In this document: positions 9,163 to 19,141 of the stretch, piece by piece
Layout: every line of letters starts with the position of its first letter
Numbering within the stretch: the stretch's first letter is position 1
NCBI RefSeq assembly: GCF_900105205.1
Contig: NZ_FNSQ01000005.1
Location: 1,612,001 to 1,676,000, forward strand
Origin: Microbacterium hydrocarbonoxydans
GTDB taxonomy: Bacteria > Actinomycetota > Actinomycetes > Actinomycetales > Microbacteriaceae
DNA: 64,000 nucleotides
Reading direction: 5' to 3'
Program-made: the position numbers and the translations under genes
The notes under the pieces: model-generated
What the model was told of the DNA's origin: nothing
Databases searched by the model: none
Seen by the model: only the letters and a program-made list of their open reading frames with translations

Positions 9163-10667
9163 GGGCCGCGATCGAGCTGCAGGGGCTGCGCATCGATTTC
9201 GGGGCGGCGCGCGTCGTCGACGACGTCTCTCTCACCGTGGAACGCGGCGAATGCGTGGCCATCGTCGGCGAATCGGGGGCAGGGAAGACGCTCACCGCCC
9301 GAGCGCTGCTGGGTCTGACCCCCGAGGGTGCACGGGTCCACGTCGACAGACTCGTCGTGGACGGGACAGATGTCGCTCGGCTCAGCGAACGCGGATGGCG
9401 TGCCGTGCGCGGAGCCCGGATCGGCCTCGTTTCGCAGGACGCGCTGGTGTCCCTCGATCCGCTTCAGCGGGTGGGGTCCGAGATCGCCGAGCCGCTGCGG
9501 ATCCACCGGATCGCGACGGGGCGTGCCGCACTGCGCGAACGCGTCGGACAGCTGCTCCAGCGCGTCTGGATGCCCGAGCCGGAACGACGAGCGCGCCAGT
9601 ATCCGCACGAGCTCTCCGGGGGCCTCCGCCAACGGGCGCTGATCGCCTCCGCGCTCGCGGCCGATCCGGCCGTGCTCGTCGCGGACGAACCCACCACCGC
9701 TCTCGACGCGACCGTGCAGGCCAGGATCCTGCGGCTGCTGCGCGACATCGTGGATGCCGGCACCGCCGTCGTGTTCATCAGCCACGACTTCGCCGCCGTG
9801 CGACGGGTGGCCGACAGAGTGCTGGTCATGCGTGACGGCGTCGTGCTCGAATCCGGGCCGGTGGCCGACGTGCTCGACGCGCCGCAACACGAGTACACGC
9901 GTCAGCTCATCGCGGCGACGGTCCACGAGCCTCGCCCTGCACCGACGACCTCCGCGCCGCCCCTGCTGCTTGCGGCAGGGCTGACCAGGACGTTCGGCGA
10001 CATCGATGCCGTCCGCACCGCGTCGTTCGAGGTGACGGAGGGCCGCACGCTCGGCATCGTGGGGGAGTCGGGATCGGGCAAGACGACCCTCGCGCGGATG
10101 CTGATCGGGATCGAGACGCCCGACGCCGGGACGCTGAGCTGGGCGGGGGAGCGGCGAGTGCAGTTCGTGCACCAGAATCCGCTCGGCGCGTTCGACCCGC
10201 GATGGACGATCGGAAGGTCGCTGCGCGAGGCGCTCGCGGCCGGCGGCGTGCCGAGGAGCCGGCGGGCCGAGCGCGTGACGGAGCTGCTCGCCGAGGTCGA
10301 CCTCGACCCCTCGCTCGCTGCACGTCGGCCGATCGCGCTTTCCGGCGGGCAGCGCCAGCGTGCGGCGATCGCCAGAGCGCTGGCCGCCGAGCCGGAGGTC
10401 CTCGTGCTGGATGAGCCGGTGTCGGCGCTCGATCCGTCGGTGCGCGAACGGGTGCTGCGTCTGCTGCGGCGTCTCCAGGAGCAGAGGCGGTTGACGATGG
10501 TCTTCGTCTCGCACGACCTCGACGTCGTGGGGGCCGTGGCTGACGACGTCCTCGTCATGCAGGACGGCGTGATCGTGGAGCAGGGGTCGGTGTCGCAGGT
10601 GTTCGCGGACCCGCGGCATCCGTTCACGCGGGAGCTTCTGGAGGCGAGCCGGCCCGTCAGTCCTTGA
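9159..10667 (+). CDS. Peptide-type ABC transporter, fused double ATPase (DppD-DppF type)
   Basis: This 502-residue protein carries two ABC ATPase domains in one chain. The first has Walker A GESGAGKT at residues 37-44 and signature LSGGLRQR; the second has Walker A GESGSGKT at 302-309, signature LSGGQRQR and Walker B VLVLDEP. It hydrolyses ATP to drive uptake through the two upstream permeases. It starts at a GTG overlapping the previous stop. The 3' end overlaps the convergent pentapeptide-type gene by 11 bases. Confidence 0.92.
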   Translation: MRAAIELQGLRIDFGAARVVDDVSLTVERGECVAIVGESGAGKTLTARALLGLTPEGARVHVDRLVVDGTDVARLSERGWRAVRGARIGLVSQDALVSLDPLQRVGSEIAEPLRIHRIATGRAALRERVGQLLQRVWMPEPERRARQYPHELSGGLRQRALIASALAADPAVLVADEPTTALDATVQARILRLLRDIVDAGTAVVFISHDFAAVRRVADRVLVMRDGVVLESGPVADVLDAPQHEYTRQLIAATVHEPRPAPTTSAPPLLLAAGLTRTFGDIDAVRTASFEVTEGRTLGIVGESGSGKTTLARMLIGIETPDAGTLSWAGERRVQFVHQNPLGAFDPRWTIGRSLREALAAGGVPRSRRAERVTELLAEVDLDPSLAARRPIALSGGQRQRAAIARALAAEPEVLVLDEPVSALDPSVRERVLRLLRRLQEQRRLTMVFVSHDLDVVGAVADDVLVMQDGVIVEQGSVSQVFADPRHPFTRELLEASRPVSP

Positions 10668-11307
10668 CGAGGATGCCGATGCCCGCCGCCAGCACCGGAG
10701 CGAGCTGCTGCACCTGGAAGCCGCTCAGCGTCGTGCCGCGCAGGCTGTTCGCGTCGAGGAACGCCGCCGCGTCGAGCCCGCGCAGGTCGACGTGGGTCGC
10801 ACGCAGGCCCCGGGGGTCGACCTCGTCGGAGCGGGTGTCGGTGAAGCGGACGCGGGTGAGCTCGGCCTGGGGAATGTCGAGGGTGCGGATCGTGCAGGCG
10901 CTGATCTCGACATCCGTCGCCTTGGCTCCGCCCAGGTTGAGGTAGTCGATCCGCACGTCGGTGAGCTCGAGCTCGTCGATGCGGGCGCTGCTCAGATCGA
11001 GCGTCCCGATGCGACCTCCGCTGATCCGCACGCGCCGGAGGCTCGCATCCCGCATCCGTAGTGAGGCGATGCGTGCGCCGACGAGCTCGACGTCGATGAG
11101 GGTGCCGCCGGTGAGGTCGACCGTGTCGGCATCCGCCGCGATCGTGCACTGCTCGAGCGACGCGTAGGCGAGGTCGACGGCCCCGTCGAGGTCGAGGTGC
11201 GCCGCGAGCAGGTCTGCGCTTCGCCGGGCTGAGGCTGGCGCGAGTACCGGAGGGAGGTCGGGAGGAGAGACCCGCGGAGCTGCGGGTGCGTCGGAGGAGC
11301 GGGCCAT
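10657..11307 (-). CDS. Pentapeptide-repeat-like protein
   Basis: This cytoplasmic protein of 216 residues has a middle built of short repeats with hydrophobic residues every five positions (for example DLSSARIDELELTDVRIDYLNLGGA and DVEISACTIRTLDIPQAELTRVRF), the pattern of a right-handed quadrilateral beta-helix. Such proteins can mimic DNA or shield gyrase, but many have no known role. The ATG at 11307 is preceded by a proline-rich lead of about 30 residues. The stop codon lies inside the end of the convergent ABC ATPase gene. Confidence 0.75.
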   Translation of the reverse strand: MARSSDAPAAPRVSPPDLPPVLAPASARRSADLLAAHLDLDGAVDLAYASLEQCTIAADADTVDLTGGTLIDVELVGARIASLRMRDASLRRVRISGGRIGTLDLSSARIDELELTDVRIDYLNLGGAKATDVEISACTIRTLDIPQAELTRVRFTDTRSDEVDPRGLRATHVDLRGLDAAAFLDANSLRGTTLSGFQVQQLAPVLAAGIGILVKD

Positions 11308-11337
11308 GCTTCGAGGGTAGGGGGTGGATCCGACAGT

Positions 11338-11428
11338 CCCGTCCCCTGGCAAGTCCGTGTGCGCCTGGCAAGTCCGCACGTCCCGGATCCTGACTGCGGA
11401 GGCGTAAAGGGACTTCCGAGGCGTACAG
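11338..11428. repeat. 19-bp-unit element, 5' flank of the DUF559 gene
   Basis: Two 19-bp units in one orientation (11338-11356 CCCGTCCCCTGGCAAGTCC and 11357-11375 GTGTGCGCCTGGCAAGTCC), a 15-bp spacer (11376-11390), then two units in the opposite orientation (11391-11409 and 11410-11428 GGACTTCCGAGGCGTACAG). The element can fold as an imperfect hairpin with arms of 38 bases. The same design, with the same spacer length, recurs at 12375. Confidence 0.85.
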
Positions 11429-11534
11429 CCCACGCTTCCTACACGGATGGAACGCCGGCGGTGACTGTCCACCGGTTCCGCGTCAGGGGCGCACGAACAC
11501 GGATACCAGCGCCGCCCATCCGGAGACTGAGCGG

Positions 11535-12374
11535 ATGAAGACCGTCGATGAGCTGATCCGTCTGCTCACGGACCGTGGAGGCGTGGTGCGCAGCGTCGTC
11601 GTCGTCGAGAGCGGGTTCTCACGACGAACCGTGGAGACAGCTCAGCGAGCCGGACTGATCACTCGTCCTCGTCGCGGGTGGCTCGCGGCGAAGGATGCCG
11701 AGAAGACGGTGGTGACCGCTGCCAGGCTCGGTGTCGTCCTGACCTGCCGTACTCAAGTGGGTCTGCTCGGCCTCTGGGTGCACGATCGCAGCGGAGCGCC
11801 GCACTTCGCGGCCCCGCACAATGCTGCCGTGAGGATCCCGTTCGAGGCTCGGGTGCACAGGGGGAGGCCGATCGTCCCGCGGCATCCGGATTCTCTCGTC
11901 GATCCCATCGAGAATGTGCTCGCGTACATCGCGGAGTGCGAGCCGTTCGAACGTGCGCTCGCGACCTGGGAGTCCGCACTCAACAGATCGCTGGTCACGC
12001 TCGAAGCACTCCGGGGGTACTCGTGGAAGCCGGCCGCCCGGCGAGTTCTCGACCACGCGGTCCCCTTCTCGGATGCGGGACTGGAGACGTATCTTCGTGC
12101 ACGTCTGCAATGGTTGAGGCTGTCGATCCGGGTGCAGATCTGGATCGCGGGTCACCGGGTGGACACGCTCCTGGGCGACCGGCTCGTCATCCAGATCGAC
12201 GGCGCACACCACGTCGGTGCGCAGCGCTCCGAGGACATCCGACATGATGCGGAACTCCGTCTCATGGGCTACCACGTGATGCGGGTGTCGTACACGCAGG
12301 TCATGTTCGACTGGCCGCTCGTGCAGGATCTGATCATGCGCGCAGTGGCTCAGGGGCTTCACCGCGCAGACTGA
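11535..12374 (+). CDS. DUF559 (Vsr-like) nuclease-fold protein with N-terminal AbiEi-type winged helix
   Basis: This 279-residue protein has an N-terminal winged helix (SVVVVESGFSRRTVETAQRAG then RPRRGWLA) of the kind seen in AbiEi-type antitoxin proteins. The C-terminal third is a DUF559 domain of the Vsr/PD-(D/E)xK nuclease fold: Glu184 (AGLETYLR), Asp210 (HRVDTLLGD) and Asp222 (VIQIDGAHH) are at the positions expected for metal binding. The tail has the family pattern RHDAELRLMGYHVMRVSY. It is a lone gene flanked on both sides by matching 19-bp-unit elements; the 3' element begins at the base after the stop codon. Function is unknown; nuclease activity is inferred from fold only. Confidence 0.8.
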   Translation: MKTVDELIRLLTDRGGVVRSVVVVESGFSRRTVETAQRAGLITRPRRGWLAAKDAEKTVVTAARLGVVLTCRTQVGLLGLWVHDRSGAPHFAAPHNAAVRIPFEARVHRGRPIVPRHPDSLVDPIENVLAYIAECEPFERALATWESALNRSLVTLEALRGYSWKPAARRVLDHAVPFSDAGLETYLRARLQWLRLSIRVQIWIAGHRVDTLLGDRLVIQIDGAHHVGAQRSEDIRHDAELRLMGYHVMRVSYTQVMFDWPLVQDLIMRAVAQGLHRAD

Positions 12375-12558
12375 CCGTGCGCCAGGCAAGTCCGTGTCCG
12401 CTTCGCAAGTCCGAATCCGCGGAAGACGGACTTCGGAAGCGCACATGGACTTCGGAGGCGCACATGGACTGCGGAGGTGCAGACGGACTTCGGAGGCGCA
12501 CATGGACTTCGGAGGCGCACATGGACTTCGGAAGCGCACGGATGCCGGAAGCGCAGTC
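12375..12558. repeat. 19-bp-unit element, 3' flank of the DUF559 gene
   Basis: Two inverted units (12375-12393, 12394-12412), a 15-bp spacer (12413-12427), then six direct tandem units of exactly 19 bp (12428-12541; consensus GGACTTCGGAGGCGCACAT) and a decayed seventh (12542-12558). The first direct units pair with the inverted ones to form a long imperfect hairpin. The array ends just upstream of the ileS promoter. Confidence 0.9.
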
Positions 12559-12571
12559 CCGCACGCACGCG

Positions 12572-12577
12572 TACAAT
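12572..12577 (+). promoter_or_regulatory. Likely -10 element of the ileS leader
   Basis: TACAAT is close to the consensus -10 and would start transcription at about 12584, exactly where the T-box leader structure begins. No good -35 is seen; the expected place falls in the decayed last 19-bp unit. Confidence 0.5.
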
Positions 12578-12583
12578 GGAGGC

Positions 12584-12801
12584 ACGAGCATTGATCCGGC
12601 CATCACCGGGGAGCTCTCGGAAGAACGGTCGGCTCGCAGGGGCGACCCAGTAGAACCGAGCGGGGCAGGCCCGTCACAGCCGCAGTGAGAGTGGCTCCGC
12701 CGTGAGGCGCAGCACGCGAGGTGGTACCGCGGTTCCCCGGGACGACATTTCCGGACGGATCGTCCTCGCAGCAGCATCCGCCACGACTCCTGCGAGACGA
12801 C
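12584..12801 (+). promoter_or_regulatory. T-box riboswitch, ileS leader (translational type)
   Basis: The T-box sequence TGGTACCGCG is at 12722-12731 and would pair with the uncharged tRNA-Ile acceptor end. Near the 5' end a short stem I presents an ATC isoleucine codon at 12602-12604 as specifier, between CCGG arms. CGTCCTCGC follows the T-box in a region that can sequester the start site. No terminator with a U-run is present, which fits the actinobacterial mode in which translation initiation, not termination, is controlled. It directly precedes ileS. Confidence 0.88.
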
Positions 12802-15800
12802 ATGACCTACCCGCGTTCCTCCTTCGGCCCCGCCGCCGACCAGGCTGCCTCCGTCGCCCCGAGCCCTCGGTTCCCCGAGATCGAGCGCGAGGTGCTCGAC
12901 TTCTGGGAGACCGACCAGACCTTCCGCGCCTCGATCGAGCAGCGCGAGGGCGACGACGAGTGGGTCTTCTACGACGGCCCGCCGTTCGCCAACGGCCTGC
13001 CGCATTACGGTCACCTGCTGACCGGCTACGCGAAGGACGTCTTCCCCCGTTTCCAGACCATGATCGGCAAGAAGGTCGACCGTGTGTTCGGCTGGGACAC
13101 CCACGGTCTGCCCGCCGAGCTCGAGGCCATGAAGCAGCTCGGCATCACCGAGAAGAGCCAGATCGAGGAGATGGGCATCGACGTCTTCAACGCGAAGGCG
13201 AAGGACTCGGTGCTCAAGTACACCCACGAGTGGCAGGACTACGTCACGCGTCAGGCGCGGTGGGTCGATTTCGAGCGCGGCTACAAGACACTCGACCTCG
13301 GGTACATGGAGAGCGTGCTCTGGGCGTTCAAGACCCTGTTCGACAAGGGCCTCGCCTACGAGGGATACCGGGTGCTGCCGTACTGCTGGCGTGACGAGAC
13401 CCCGCTGTCCGCGCACGAGCTGCGCATGGACGACGACGTGTACCAGAACCGTCAGGACCCGTCCGTCACCGTCACGTTCCCCCTGACCGGAGCCAAGGCG
13501 GAGTCGCTCGGTCTCACGGGTGTCCGGGCGCTGGCGTGGACGACCACGCCCTGGACCCTCCCCACCAACCTCGCGCTCGCGGTCGGACCAGACATCGAGT
13601 ACGTCGTCCTGCCCGCCGGGCCCGAAGGCGCGGCAGACGTGCACCAGGTGCCCGGAACGACGGATGCGGCGGTCGAGGCATCCGCCCACCGTTACCTCCT
13701 CGCCCGCGAACTGCTCGGCGGCTATGCCAAGGACCTCGGTTACGAGAGCCTCGACGACGCGCTCGCCGCGGTCGACGCGACCGTGCGCGGTGCCGAGCTC
13801 GCGGACGTCACCTACGACCGGCTGTTCGACTACTACGCCGACGAGGACACGTACGGCACCGAGAACGCGTGGCGGATCCTCGTCGACGACTACGTCACCG
13901 TCAGCGACGGCACCGGGATCGTCCACCAGGCTCCGGCCTACGGTGAGGACGACCAGCGCGTGGCCGGTGCGGCCGGCATCCCGACGATCCTCTCGCTCGA
14001 TGACGGCGGGCGCTTCCTCCCGAACGTCACCGATGTCGCCGGTCAGCTCTGGATGGATGCGAACACGCCGCTCATCCGCCTGCTCCGCGCCGAGGGGCGT
14101 CTGCTGCGCGAGCAGAGCTATGTGCACTCCTACCCGCACTGCTGGCGCTGCCGGAATCCTCTGATCTACAAGGCCGTGTCGAGCTGGTTCATCCGCGTCA
14201 CCGACATCAAGGACGACCTTCTCGCGAACAACGAGCAGATCACCTGGGTGCCCGAGAACGTCAAGCACGGCCAGTTCGGCAAATGGCTCGAGGGCGCGCG
14301 CGACTGGTCGATCAGCCGCAACCGGTACTGGGGTTCGCCGATCCCGATCTGGAAGAGCGACGACCCCGAGTACCCCCGCGTCGACGCGTACGGGTCGCTC
14401 GAGGAGCTGGAGCGCGACTTCGGCACCCTCCCGCGCAACCCGGAGGGTGAGATCGACCTGCACCGTCCGTACATCGACGACCTCACGCGCCCCAACCCCG
14501 ACGACCCCACCGGTCGGAGCACCATGCGCCGGATCGAGGACGTGTTCGACGTCTGGTTCGACTCCGGCTCGATGCCGTACGCGCAGGTGCACTACCCGTT
14601 CGAGAACCAGGAGTGGTTCGACACGCACGCGCCCGCCGACTTCATCGTCGAGTACATCGGGCAGACGCGCGGCTGGTTCTACGTCATGCACGTGCTGTCG
14701 ACCGCGCTGTTCGACAGGCCGGCATTCACCGGGGTGAGCTGCCACGGCATCGTGCTCGGCAGCGACGGGTACAAGATGTCGAAGTCGCTGCGCAACTACC
14801 CCGACGTCTCCGAGGTGCTCGACCGCGACGGCTCCGACGCGATGCGCTGGTTCCTCATGTCGAGCTCCGTGCTCCGCGGCGGCAACCTGGCCGTCACGGA
14901 GGAGGGCATCAGGGCGGGCGTGCGCGAGTTCCTGCTGCCGCTGTGGAGCTCGTGGTACTTCTTCGCGACCTACGCCAATGCTGCGAAGGCCGGGGGCTAC
15001 GAGGCGACCTGGCGTACGGATTCGACCGATGTGCTCGACCGCTACATCCTCGCCCGTCTCGGCGATCTCGTGCGCGAGGTGCGGGAGGACCTCGAGGGAC
15101 TCGATTCGACCACGGCATCCGCTCGTCTGCGCGACTTCGCCGAGCTGCTGACCAACTGGTACATCCGGCGTTCTCGCGACCGGTTCTGGGAGGGATCGAG
15201 CACCGAGGCCTTCGACACGCTCTACACCGTGCTCGAGACGCTGACCCGGGTGGCGGCGCCGCTCGTGCCGCTGATCAGCGAGCGCATCTGGCAGGGACTC
15301 ACGGGCGGACGCAGCGTGCACCTGCAGGACTGGCCGGACGAGTCGGCCTTCCCCGCGGCCGACGACATCCGCGATGCGATGGATGCCGTCCGCGAGCTGT
15401 CGAGCGTGGGCAACGCGCTGCGCAAGAAGCAGAAGCTGCGCGTGCGGCTGCCGCTGGCGCGCCTCACGGTCGTGTCGCCGAACGCCGCCGGCCTCGGCCA
15501 GTTCGAGGAGATCCTCCGCGAGGAGCTCAACGTCAAGTCGGTCGAGCTCGTCCAGGCGGGGGAGACCACGGCGGCGGACTACGGCATCGATCACCGCCTC
15601 AGCGTCAACGCCCGCGCCGCCGGACCGCGTCTCGGCAGGGATGTGCAGAAGGCGATCCAGGCGGCCCGCAGCGGCGACTGGTCCGAGGTCGACGGCGTCG
15701 TGACGGCCGGGGGAATCCCGCTGGAGCCGAGCGAGTACGACCTGGTCCTCGAGACGACGGGCCGCCCTGAGGGCGAGGCCCTCGCCATCGTGCCGTCTGG

Positions 15801-16167
15801 CGGGTTCGTGCTGCTCGACACGCAGACCACGCCCGAGCTGGAGGCCGAGGGACTCGCGAGAGACGCCATCCGCGTCGTGCAGGAGGCGCGCAAGAACGCC
15901 GATCTCGATGTCAGCGACCGCATCGTCCTCGCGCTCAACGTGAGTCCGGCGGATGCCGAGGCGCTGCAGACGCACGCGGAGCTGATCGCCGGAGAGACCC
16001 TCGCGGTCGCCTTCGCGGTGCAGGCCACCGAGGAGATGGGCACGCTCGTGCAGGACGTGACCAGCCCAGGAGACGGAGTGTTCCGCACCGGAGCCACGGC
16101 CCTCGGCGCCGACAAGCGCCCGATCATCGTCACGATCGACACGACGTCCACGGAGGTGCGCGCATGA
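12802..16167 (+). CDS. ileS: Isoleucyl-tRNA synthetase
   Basis: This class I synthetase of 1121 residues charges tRNA-Ile. The signature motif reads HYGH at residues 68-71 ([15 protein letters not shown]) and KMSKS is at 658-662. The editing domain includes [18 protein letters not shown] and the conserved [15 protein letters not shown]. Length above 1100 residues and the HYGH form fit the type 2, eukaryote-like IleS common in actinobacteria, a class often less sensitive to mupirocin. The ATG at 12802 gives [14 protein letters not shown]; an upstream in-frame start lies inside the T-box. The stop overlaps folC by four bases. Confidence 0.96.
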   Translation: MTYPRSSFGPAADQAASVAPSPRFPEIEREVLDFWETDQTFRASIEQREGDDEWVFYDGPPFANGLPHYGHLLTGYAKDVFPRFQTMIGKKVDRVFGWDTHGLPAELEAMKQLGITEKSQIEEMGIDVFNAKAKDSVLKYTHEWQDYVTRQARWVDFERGYKTLDLGYMESVLWAFKTLFDKGLAYEGYRVLPYCWRDETPLSAHELRMDDDVYQNRQDPSVTVTFPLTGAKAESLGLTGVRALAWTTTPWTLPTNLALAVGPDIEYVVLPAGPEGAADVHQVPGTTDAAVEASAHRYLLARELLGGYAKDLGYESLDDALAAVDATVRGAELADVTYDRLFDYYADEDTYGTENAWRILVDDYVTVSDGTGIVHQAPAYGEDDQRVAGAAGIPTILSLDDGGRFLPNVTDVAGQLWMDANTPLIRLLRAEGRLLREQSYVHSYPHCWRCRNPLIYKAVSSWFIRVTDIKDDLLANNEQITWVPENVKHGQFGKWLEGARDWSISRNRYWGSPIPIWKSDDPEYPRVDAYGSLEELERDFGTLPRNPEGEIDLHRPYIDDLTRPNPDDPTGRSTMRRIEDVFDVWFDSGSMPYAQVHYPFENQEWFDTHAPADFIVEYIGQTRGWFYVMHVLSTALFDRPAFTGVSCHGIVLGSDGYKMSKSLRNYPDVSEVLDRDGSDAMRWFLMSSSVLRGGNLAVTEEGIRAGVREFLLPLWSSWYFFATYANAAKAGGYEATWRTDSTDVLDRYILARLGDLVREVREDLEGLDSTTASARLRDFAELLTNWYIRRSRDRFWEGSSTEAFDTLYTVLETLTRVAAPLVPLISERIWQGLTGGRSVHLQDWPDESAFPAADDIRDAMDAVRELSSVGNALRKKQKLRVRLPLARLTVVSPNAAGLGQFEEILREELNVKSVELVQAGETTAADYGIDHRLSVNARAAGPRLGRDVQKAIQAARSGDWSEVDGVVTAGGIPLEPSEYDLVLETTGRPEGEALAIVPSGGFVLLDTQTTPELEAEGLARDAIRVVQEARKNADLDVSDRIVLALNVSPADAEALQTHAELIAGETLAVAFAVQATEEMGTLVQDVTSPGDGVFRTGATALGADKRPIIVTIDTTSTEVRA

Positions 16168-17516
16168 GTGCTCGGGACAGAGCGGATGCGGTCTACGATA
16201 CTCTGCTGAGCAGGGCGGGCGAGCGCTGGGTGCAGCCACGCAAGGAGCGCACCGCGCGTATCCTCGCGTTCCTCGACGATCCGCAGCGCACGTATCGCGT
16301 GGTTCACATCACCGGCACGAACGGCAAGACGTCGACAGCGCGGATGATCGAGACGCTGCTCCGAGCGCACGGACTGCGCACCGGACTCTTCACGAGTCCT
16401 CACCTCGAACGCTTCACCGAGCGCATCATGATCGACGGCGAGCCGATCGAGGATGCGGCGTTCGCGGACGCATGGGACGAGATCGAGCCTTTCGTCGAGA
16501 TCGTCGATGCCGAGCTGCAGGCCGCGGGCGAGGAGCCGCTGACGTTCTTCGAGCTGCTGACGGTGCTCGCTTTCGTCGCGGTGGCCGACGCGCCCGTCGA
16601 CGTGCTCGTGCTGGAGGTCGGCATGGGCGGCGAGTGGGATTCGACGAACACCGCAGACGGCGACGTCGCGGTCTTCACCCCGATCGACATCGACCACGCC
16701 GACCGCCTCGGCGACACGATCGCGAAGATCGCTTCGGTCAAGTCGGGCATCATCAAGCAGGGTGCGGCCGTCGTCTCCGCCCAGCAGCCGGCGGAGGCCG
16801 CCGAGGTGCTTCGCCGGGTCGCGGCGGAGAAGGACGCCACCATCGCGTTCGAGGGCGACGAGTTCGGCCTCACGGAGCAGAAGCTCGCGGTGGGAGGGCA
16901 GCTCATCTCCATCCGAGGTCTCGCCGGCGAGTACCTGGAGGAGTACCTCCCGCAGTACGGTGCACACCAGGGGCACAACGCGGCACTCGCGGTCGCCGCG
17001 GTCGAGTCGCTGATCGGCGGCGGACAGCAGCGCATCGCCCCCGACATCATCTCGGAGGCGCTCCAGGGCGCGACGTCGCCCGGTCGTCTGCAGCTGCTCG
17101 GCATCGCTCCGACGGTGATCGTCGATGCCGCGCACAACCCGCACGGCGCTGCGGCGCTCGCGCAGGCCATGGATGACAGCTTCGACTTCGACGAGTGGGG
17201 CGTGGTCCTCGGTGTGCTCGCCGACAAGGACGCGGCCGGCATCGTCGCGAAGCTCGCTCCCGCGGCCGCTCACGTGTTCGCGACGGCGCCGGAGTCGGAT
17301 CGTGCGAGCGATGCCGACACGATCGCCGACCTCGTGGAGGCGGCGGGCCAGCGCGTGACCGTGCATCAGACGCTCGCAGAGGCGGCGGATGCGGCCAGGG
17401 AGTGGGCCGCCTCCTCCGATCGTCGCGCCGTGGTGATCGCCGGGTCCGTCGTGCTCGCGGGCGAGGCGATCACCCTGGCGGAGGAAGAGGACTGGAAGTC
17501 CGGGTGGCGCGCATGA
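16164..17516 (+). CDS. folC: Folylpolyglutamate synthase / dihydrofolate synthase
   Basis: This Mur-ligase-family enzyme of 450 residues adds glutamate to dihydropteroate and to folates, using ATP in the cytoplasm. The P-loop is [14 protein letters not shown] near residue 50; [14 protein letters not shown] and [12 protein letters not shown] are FolC signatures, and the C-terminal domain carries [16 protein letters not shown]. It starts on the ileS stop and ends on the DUF4233 start, so the whole set ileS-folC-DUF4233-ndk reads as one operon. Confidence 0.94.
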   Translation: MSARDRADAVYDTLLSRAGERWVQPRKERTARILAFLDDPQRTYRVVHITGTNGKTSTARMIETLLRAHGLRTGLFTSPHLERFTERIMIDGEPIEDAAFADAWDEIEPFVEIVDAELQAAGEEPLTFFELLTVLAFVAVADAPVDVLVLEVGMGGEWDSTNTADGDVAVFTPIDIDHADRLGDTIAKIASVKSGIIKQGAAVVSAQQPAEAAEVLRRVAAEKDATIAFEGDEFGLTEQKLAVGGQLISIRGLAGEYLEEYLPQYGAHQGHNAALAVAAVESLIGGGQQRIAPDIISEALQGATSPGRLQLLGIAPTVIVDAAHNPHGAAALAQAMDDSFDFDEWGVVLGVLADKDAAGIVAKLAPAAAHVFATAPESDRASDADTIADLVEAAGQRVTVHQTLAEAADAAREWAASSDRRAVVIAGSVVLAGEAITLAEEEDWKSGWRA

Positions 17517-17932
17517 GCGCCGATCCCGCCGCGCGGACCCCGCGGGCTCCTCGCCCTCCGCGCACCCTCGTGCAGAAGCTCGCCCCGATCGTGCTGGGGT
17601 TCGAATCGATCGTCGTGTTCCTCGCCGGGCTCACAGTGTTCGGGCTCAAGACCCTTCCCGACGGCATCCCGCAGTGGTGGGGGATCGTCGGGGGAGCGGT
17701 CGTGGGCCTTGCCTGCCTTGCCGTCGCCGGCATGATCACGAAGCCCTGGGCGATCCCTGCGGGGTGGATCCTGCAGATCGTGATCGCGCTGGCCGCGATC
17801 CTGGTGCCCGCGATCCTTCTCGTCGTCGTGATTTTCGGCGGCATGTGGGGGTATGCGACGATCATGGGGGCTCGATTGGACGCACGACGTCCCGCCGGAC
17901 CCGCGACCGAGACTCAGACAGAGAGTGAATGA
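17513..17932 (+). CDS. DUF4233 small membrane protein
   Basis: This 139-residue protein has a Pro-rich N-terminal lead and four hydrophobic segments (LGFESIVVFLAGLTVFGL, WGIVGGAVVGLACLAVAGM, IPAGWILQIVIALAAILV, PAILLVVVIFGGMWGY). It is the DUF4233 protein normally found between folC and ndk in actinobacteria. Function unknown. The ATG at 17513 overlaps the folC stop. Confidence 0.85.
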   Translation: MSADPAARTPRAPRPPRTLVQKLAPIVLGFESIVVFLAGLTVFGLKTLPDGIPQWWGIVGGAVVGLACLAVAGMITKPWAIPAGWILQIVIALAAILVPAILLVVVIFGGMWGYATIMGARLDARRPAGPATETQTESE

Positions 17933-17933
17933 C

Positions 17934-18350
17934 ATGGCCACCGAAGAAACCCTCGTCCTCGTCAAGCCCGATGGTGTCGCCCGCGGCCTCACCGGAGCGA
18001 TCCTGGCGCGCATCGAGTCGAAGGGCTACGCGCTCGTCGACATCCGCCTCGTGGAGCCCGACCGCGACCTGCTCGCCGAGCACTACGCCGAGCACGAGGG
18101 AAAGCCGTTCTACGAGCCGCTCCTCGAGTTCATGCTCTCCGGCCCGTCCGTGGCCATCCGCCTGGCAGGGAACCGCGTGATCGAGGGCTTCCGCTCCCTC
18201 GCCGGCACGACGGACCCGACCACCGCAGCGCCCGGCACGATCCGCGGCGACTTCGGACGCGACTGGGGCCTCGCAGTCCAGCAGAACCTGGTGCACGGCT
18301 CGGACAGCCCCGAGTCGGCCGCACGCGAGCTCGGCATCTGGTTCGACTGA
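17934..18350 (+). CDS. ndk: Nucleoside diphosphate kinase
   Basis: This kinase of 138 residues moves the gamma-phosphate of ATP to nucleoside diphosphates. N-terminal TLVLVKPDGVARGLTG and the active-site NLVHGSDSPESA with the phosphorylated His at about residue 121 are diagnostic. I used the ATG at 17934, one base after the DUF4233 stop; the longer frame starting at 17853 lies inside that gene. A strong hairpin terminator follows. Confidence 0.95.
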   Translation: MATEETLVLVKPDGVARGLTGAILARIESKGYALVDIRLVEPDRDLLAEHYAEHEGKPFYEPLLEFMLSGPSVAIRLAGNRVIEGFRSLAGTTDPTTAAPGTIRGDFGRDWGLAVQQNLVHGSDSPESAARELGIWFD

Positions 18351-18366
18351 GCCGCGCCGACCACCA

Positions 18367-18402
18367 CGAAGCCCGCCGCACGATCACGTGCGGCGGGCTT
18401 CG
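18367..18402. terminator. Hairpin terminator between ndk and the VKOR gene
   Basis: Perfect 15-bp stem (18367-18381 with 18388-18402, arm CGAAGCCCGCCGCAC) and a short loop. It lies between two convergent genes and can end transcripts from both sides. Confidence 0.85.
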
Positions 18403-18405
18403 TCG

Positions 18406-19023
18406 TCAGAAGAGGATGCGCGCCATCTCGCCGAGGAAGTCCAGACCCTGCAGCTGAGCCATCATGATGATGACGGCGTACGCGAGGACCGTGGCCAGCG
18501 GGACCCACTGCATCAGGGATCCGGCGCGCTCCTGCGCCTTCTCGTTGCGGGTGAACGTGCCGTTGCGGGTGAGGTGGAGCATCGTGGCGAAGAAGGTCGG
18601 GATCGTGACGGCCCAGGTGACCATGCACCATGGGCACAGCACGCCGAGGTTCGGTGCGTACAGGCTCTGACCGATCAGCCAGCATACGAGGCCGAACGCG
18701 AAGGTGATGCCGGCGCCGAACACCGCCCAGAACCATCGCGGGAAGCGTGCGCCGGCGAGGATCGCGACTCCCAGTACGAGCGGCGCCATCCAGCCGGTGA
18801 GACCGAGGAGGGGGTTGGGGAATCCGAAGATCTCTCCCTGCCACGAGCCGAGGTTCTTGCTGCACTGGATGAAGGGGCTGACGTCGCAGGCCAGCGCGTC
18901 GGTCGGGTTCTCGAGGAGCACGAACTTCTCGACCGTGAGCTGGAAGGCGGCGAACCAGCCGATGACACTCGCGATGATCAGCCACACGGCATAGACGACG
19001 GGGCGGGTTCGCTGCTCGCTCAT
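18406..19023 (-). CDS. Vitamin K epoxide reductase family membrane protein
   Basis: This integral membrane protein of 205 residues has about five membrane segments. The active-site CPWC is at residues 130-133 and the loop cysteines Cys46 and Cys54 (ACDVSPFIQCSKN) are present, so all four redox cysteines of the VKOR family are there. In actinobacteria such proteins reoxidise a DsbA-like thioredoxin and pass electrons to menaquinone, supporting disulfide formation outside the membrane. No DsbA-like gene is adjacent. Confidence 0.9.
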   Translation of the reverse strand: MSEQRTRPVVYAVWLIIASVIGWFAAFQLTVEKFVLLENPTDALACDVSPFIQCSKNLGSWQGEIFGFPNPLLGLTGWMAPLVLGVAILAGARFPRWFWAVFGAGITFAFGLVCWLIGQSLYAPNLGVLCPWCMVTWAVTIPTFFATMLHLTRNGTFTRNEKAQERAGSLMQWVPLATVLAYAVIIMMAQLQGLDFLGEMARILF

Positions 19024-19141
19024 GTGTGGATTCTCTCAGTGATCGCTATGGATCGGGCGTGAGCGCGCCGGAGAAAACGGCGCGGGGGAGAGCTGGCGAC
19101 CAGTGCATGCGGATGAGGGGCTCCAGGTGCCATGATCAAGC

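Noticed and set aside
12428..12541. CRISPR array
   Set aside because: The repeats are directly adjacent without spacers and no cas gene is in the window.
12377..12688. Plus-strand frames through the 19-bp array
   Set aside because: They translate the tandem repeat (period 19 is not a multiple of three) and have no ribosome site or family.
12334..16239. 1301-residue open frame on the minus strand opposite ileS
   Set aside because: High-GC shadow of ileS; it includes the T-box and 19-bp repeats and has no recognisable domain.
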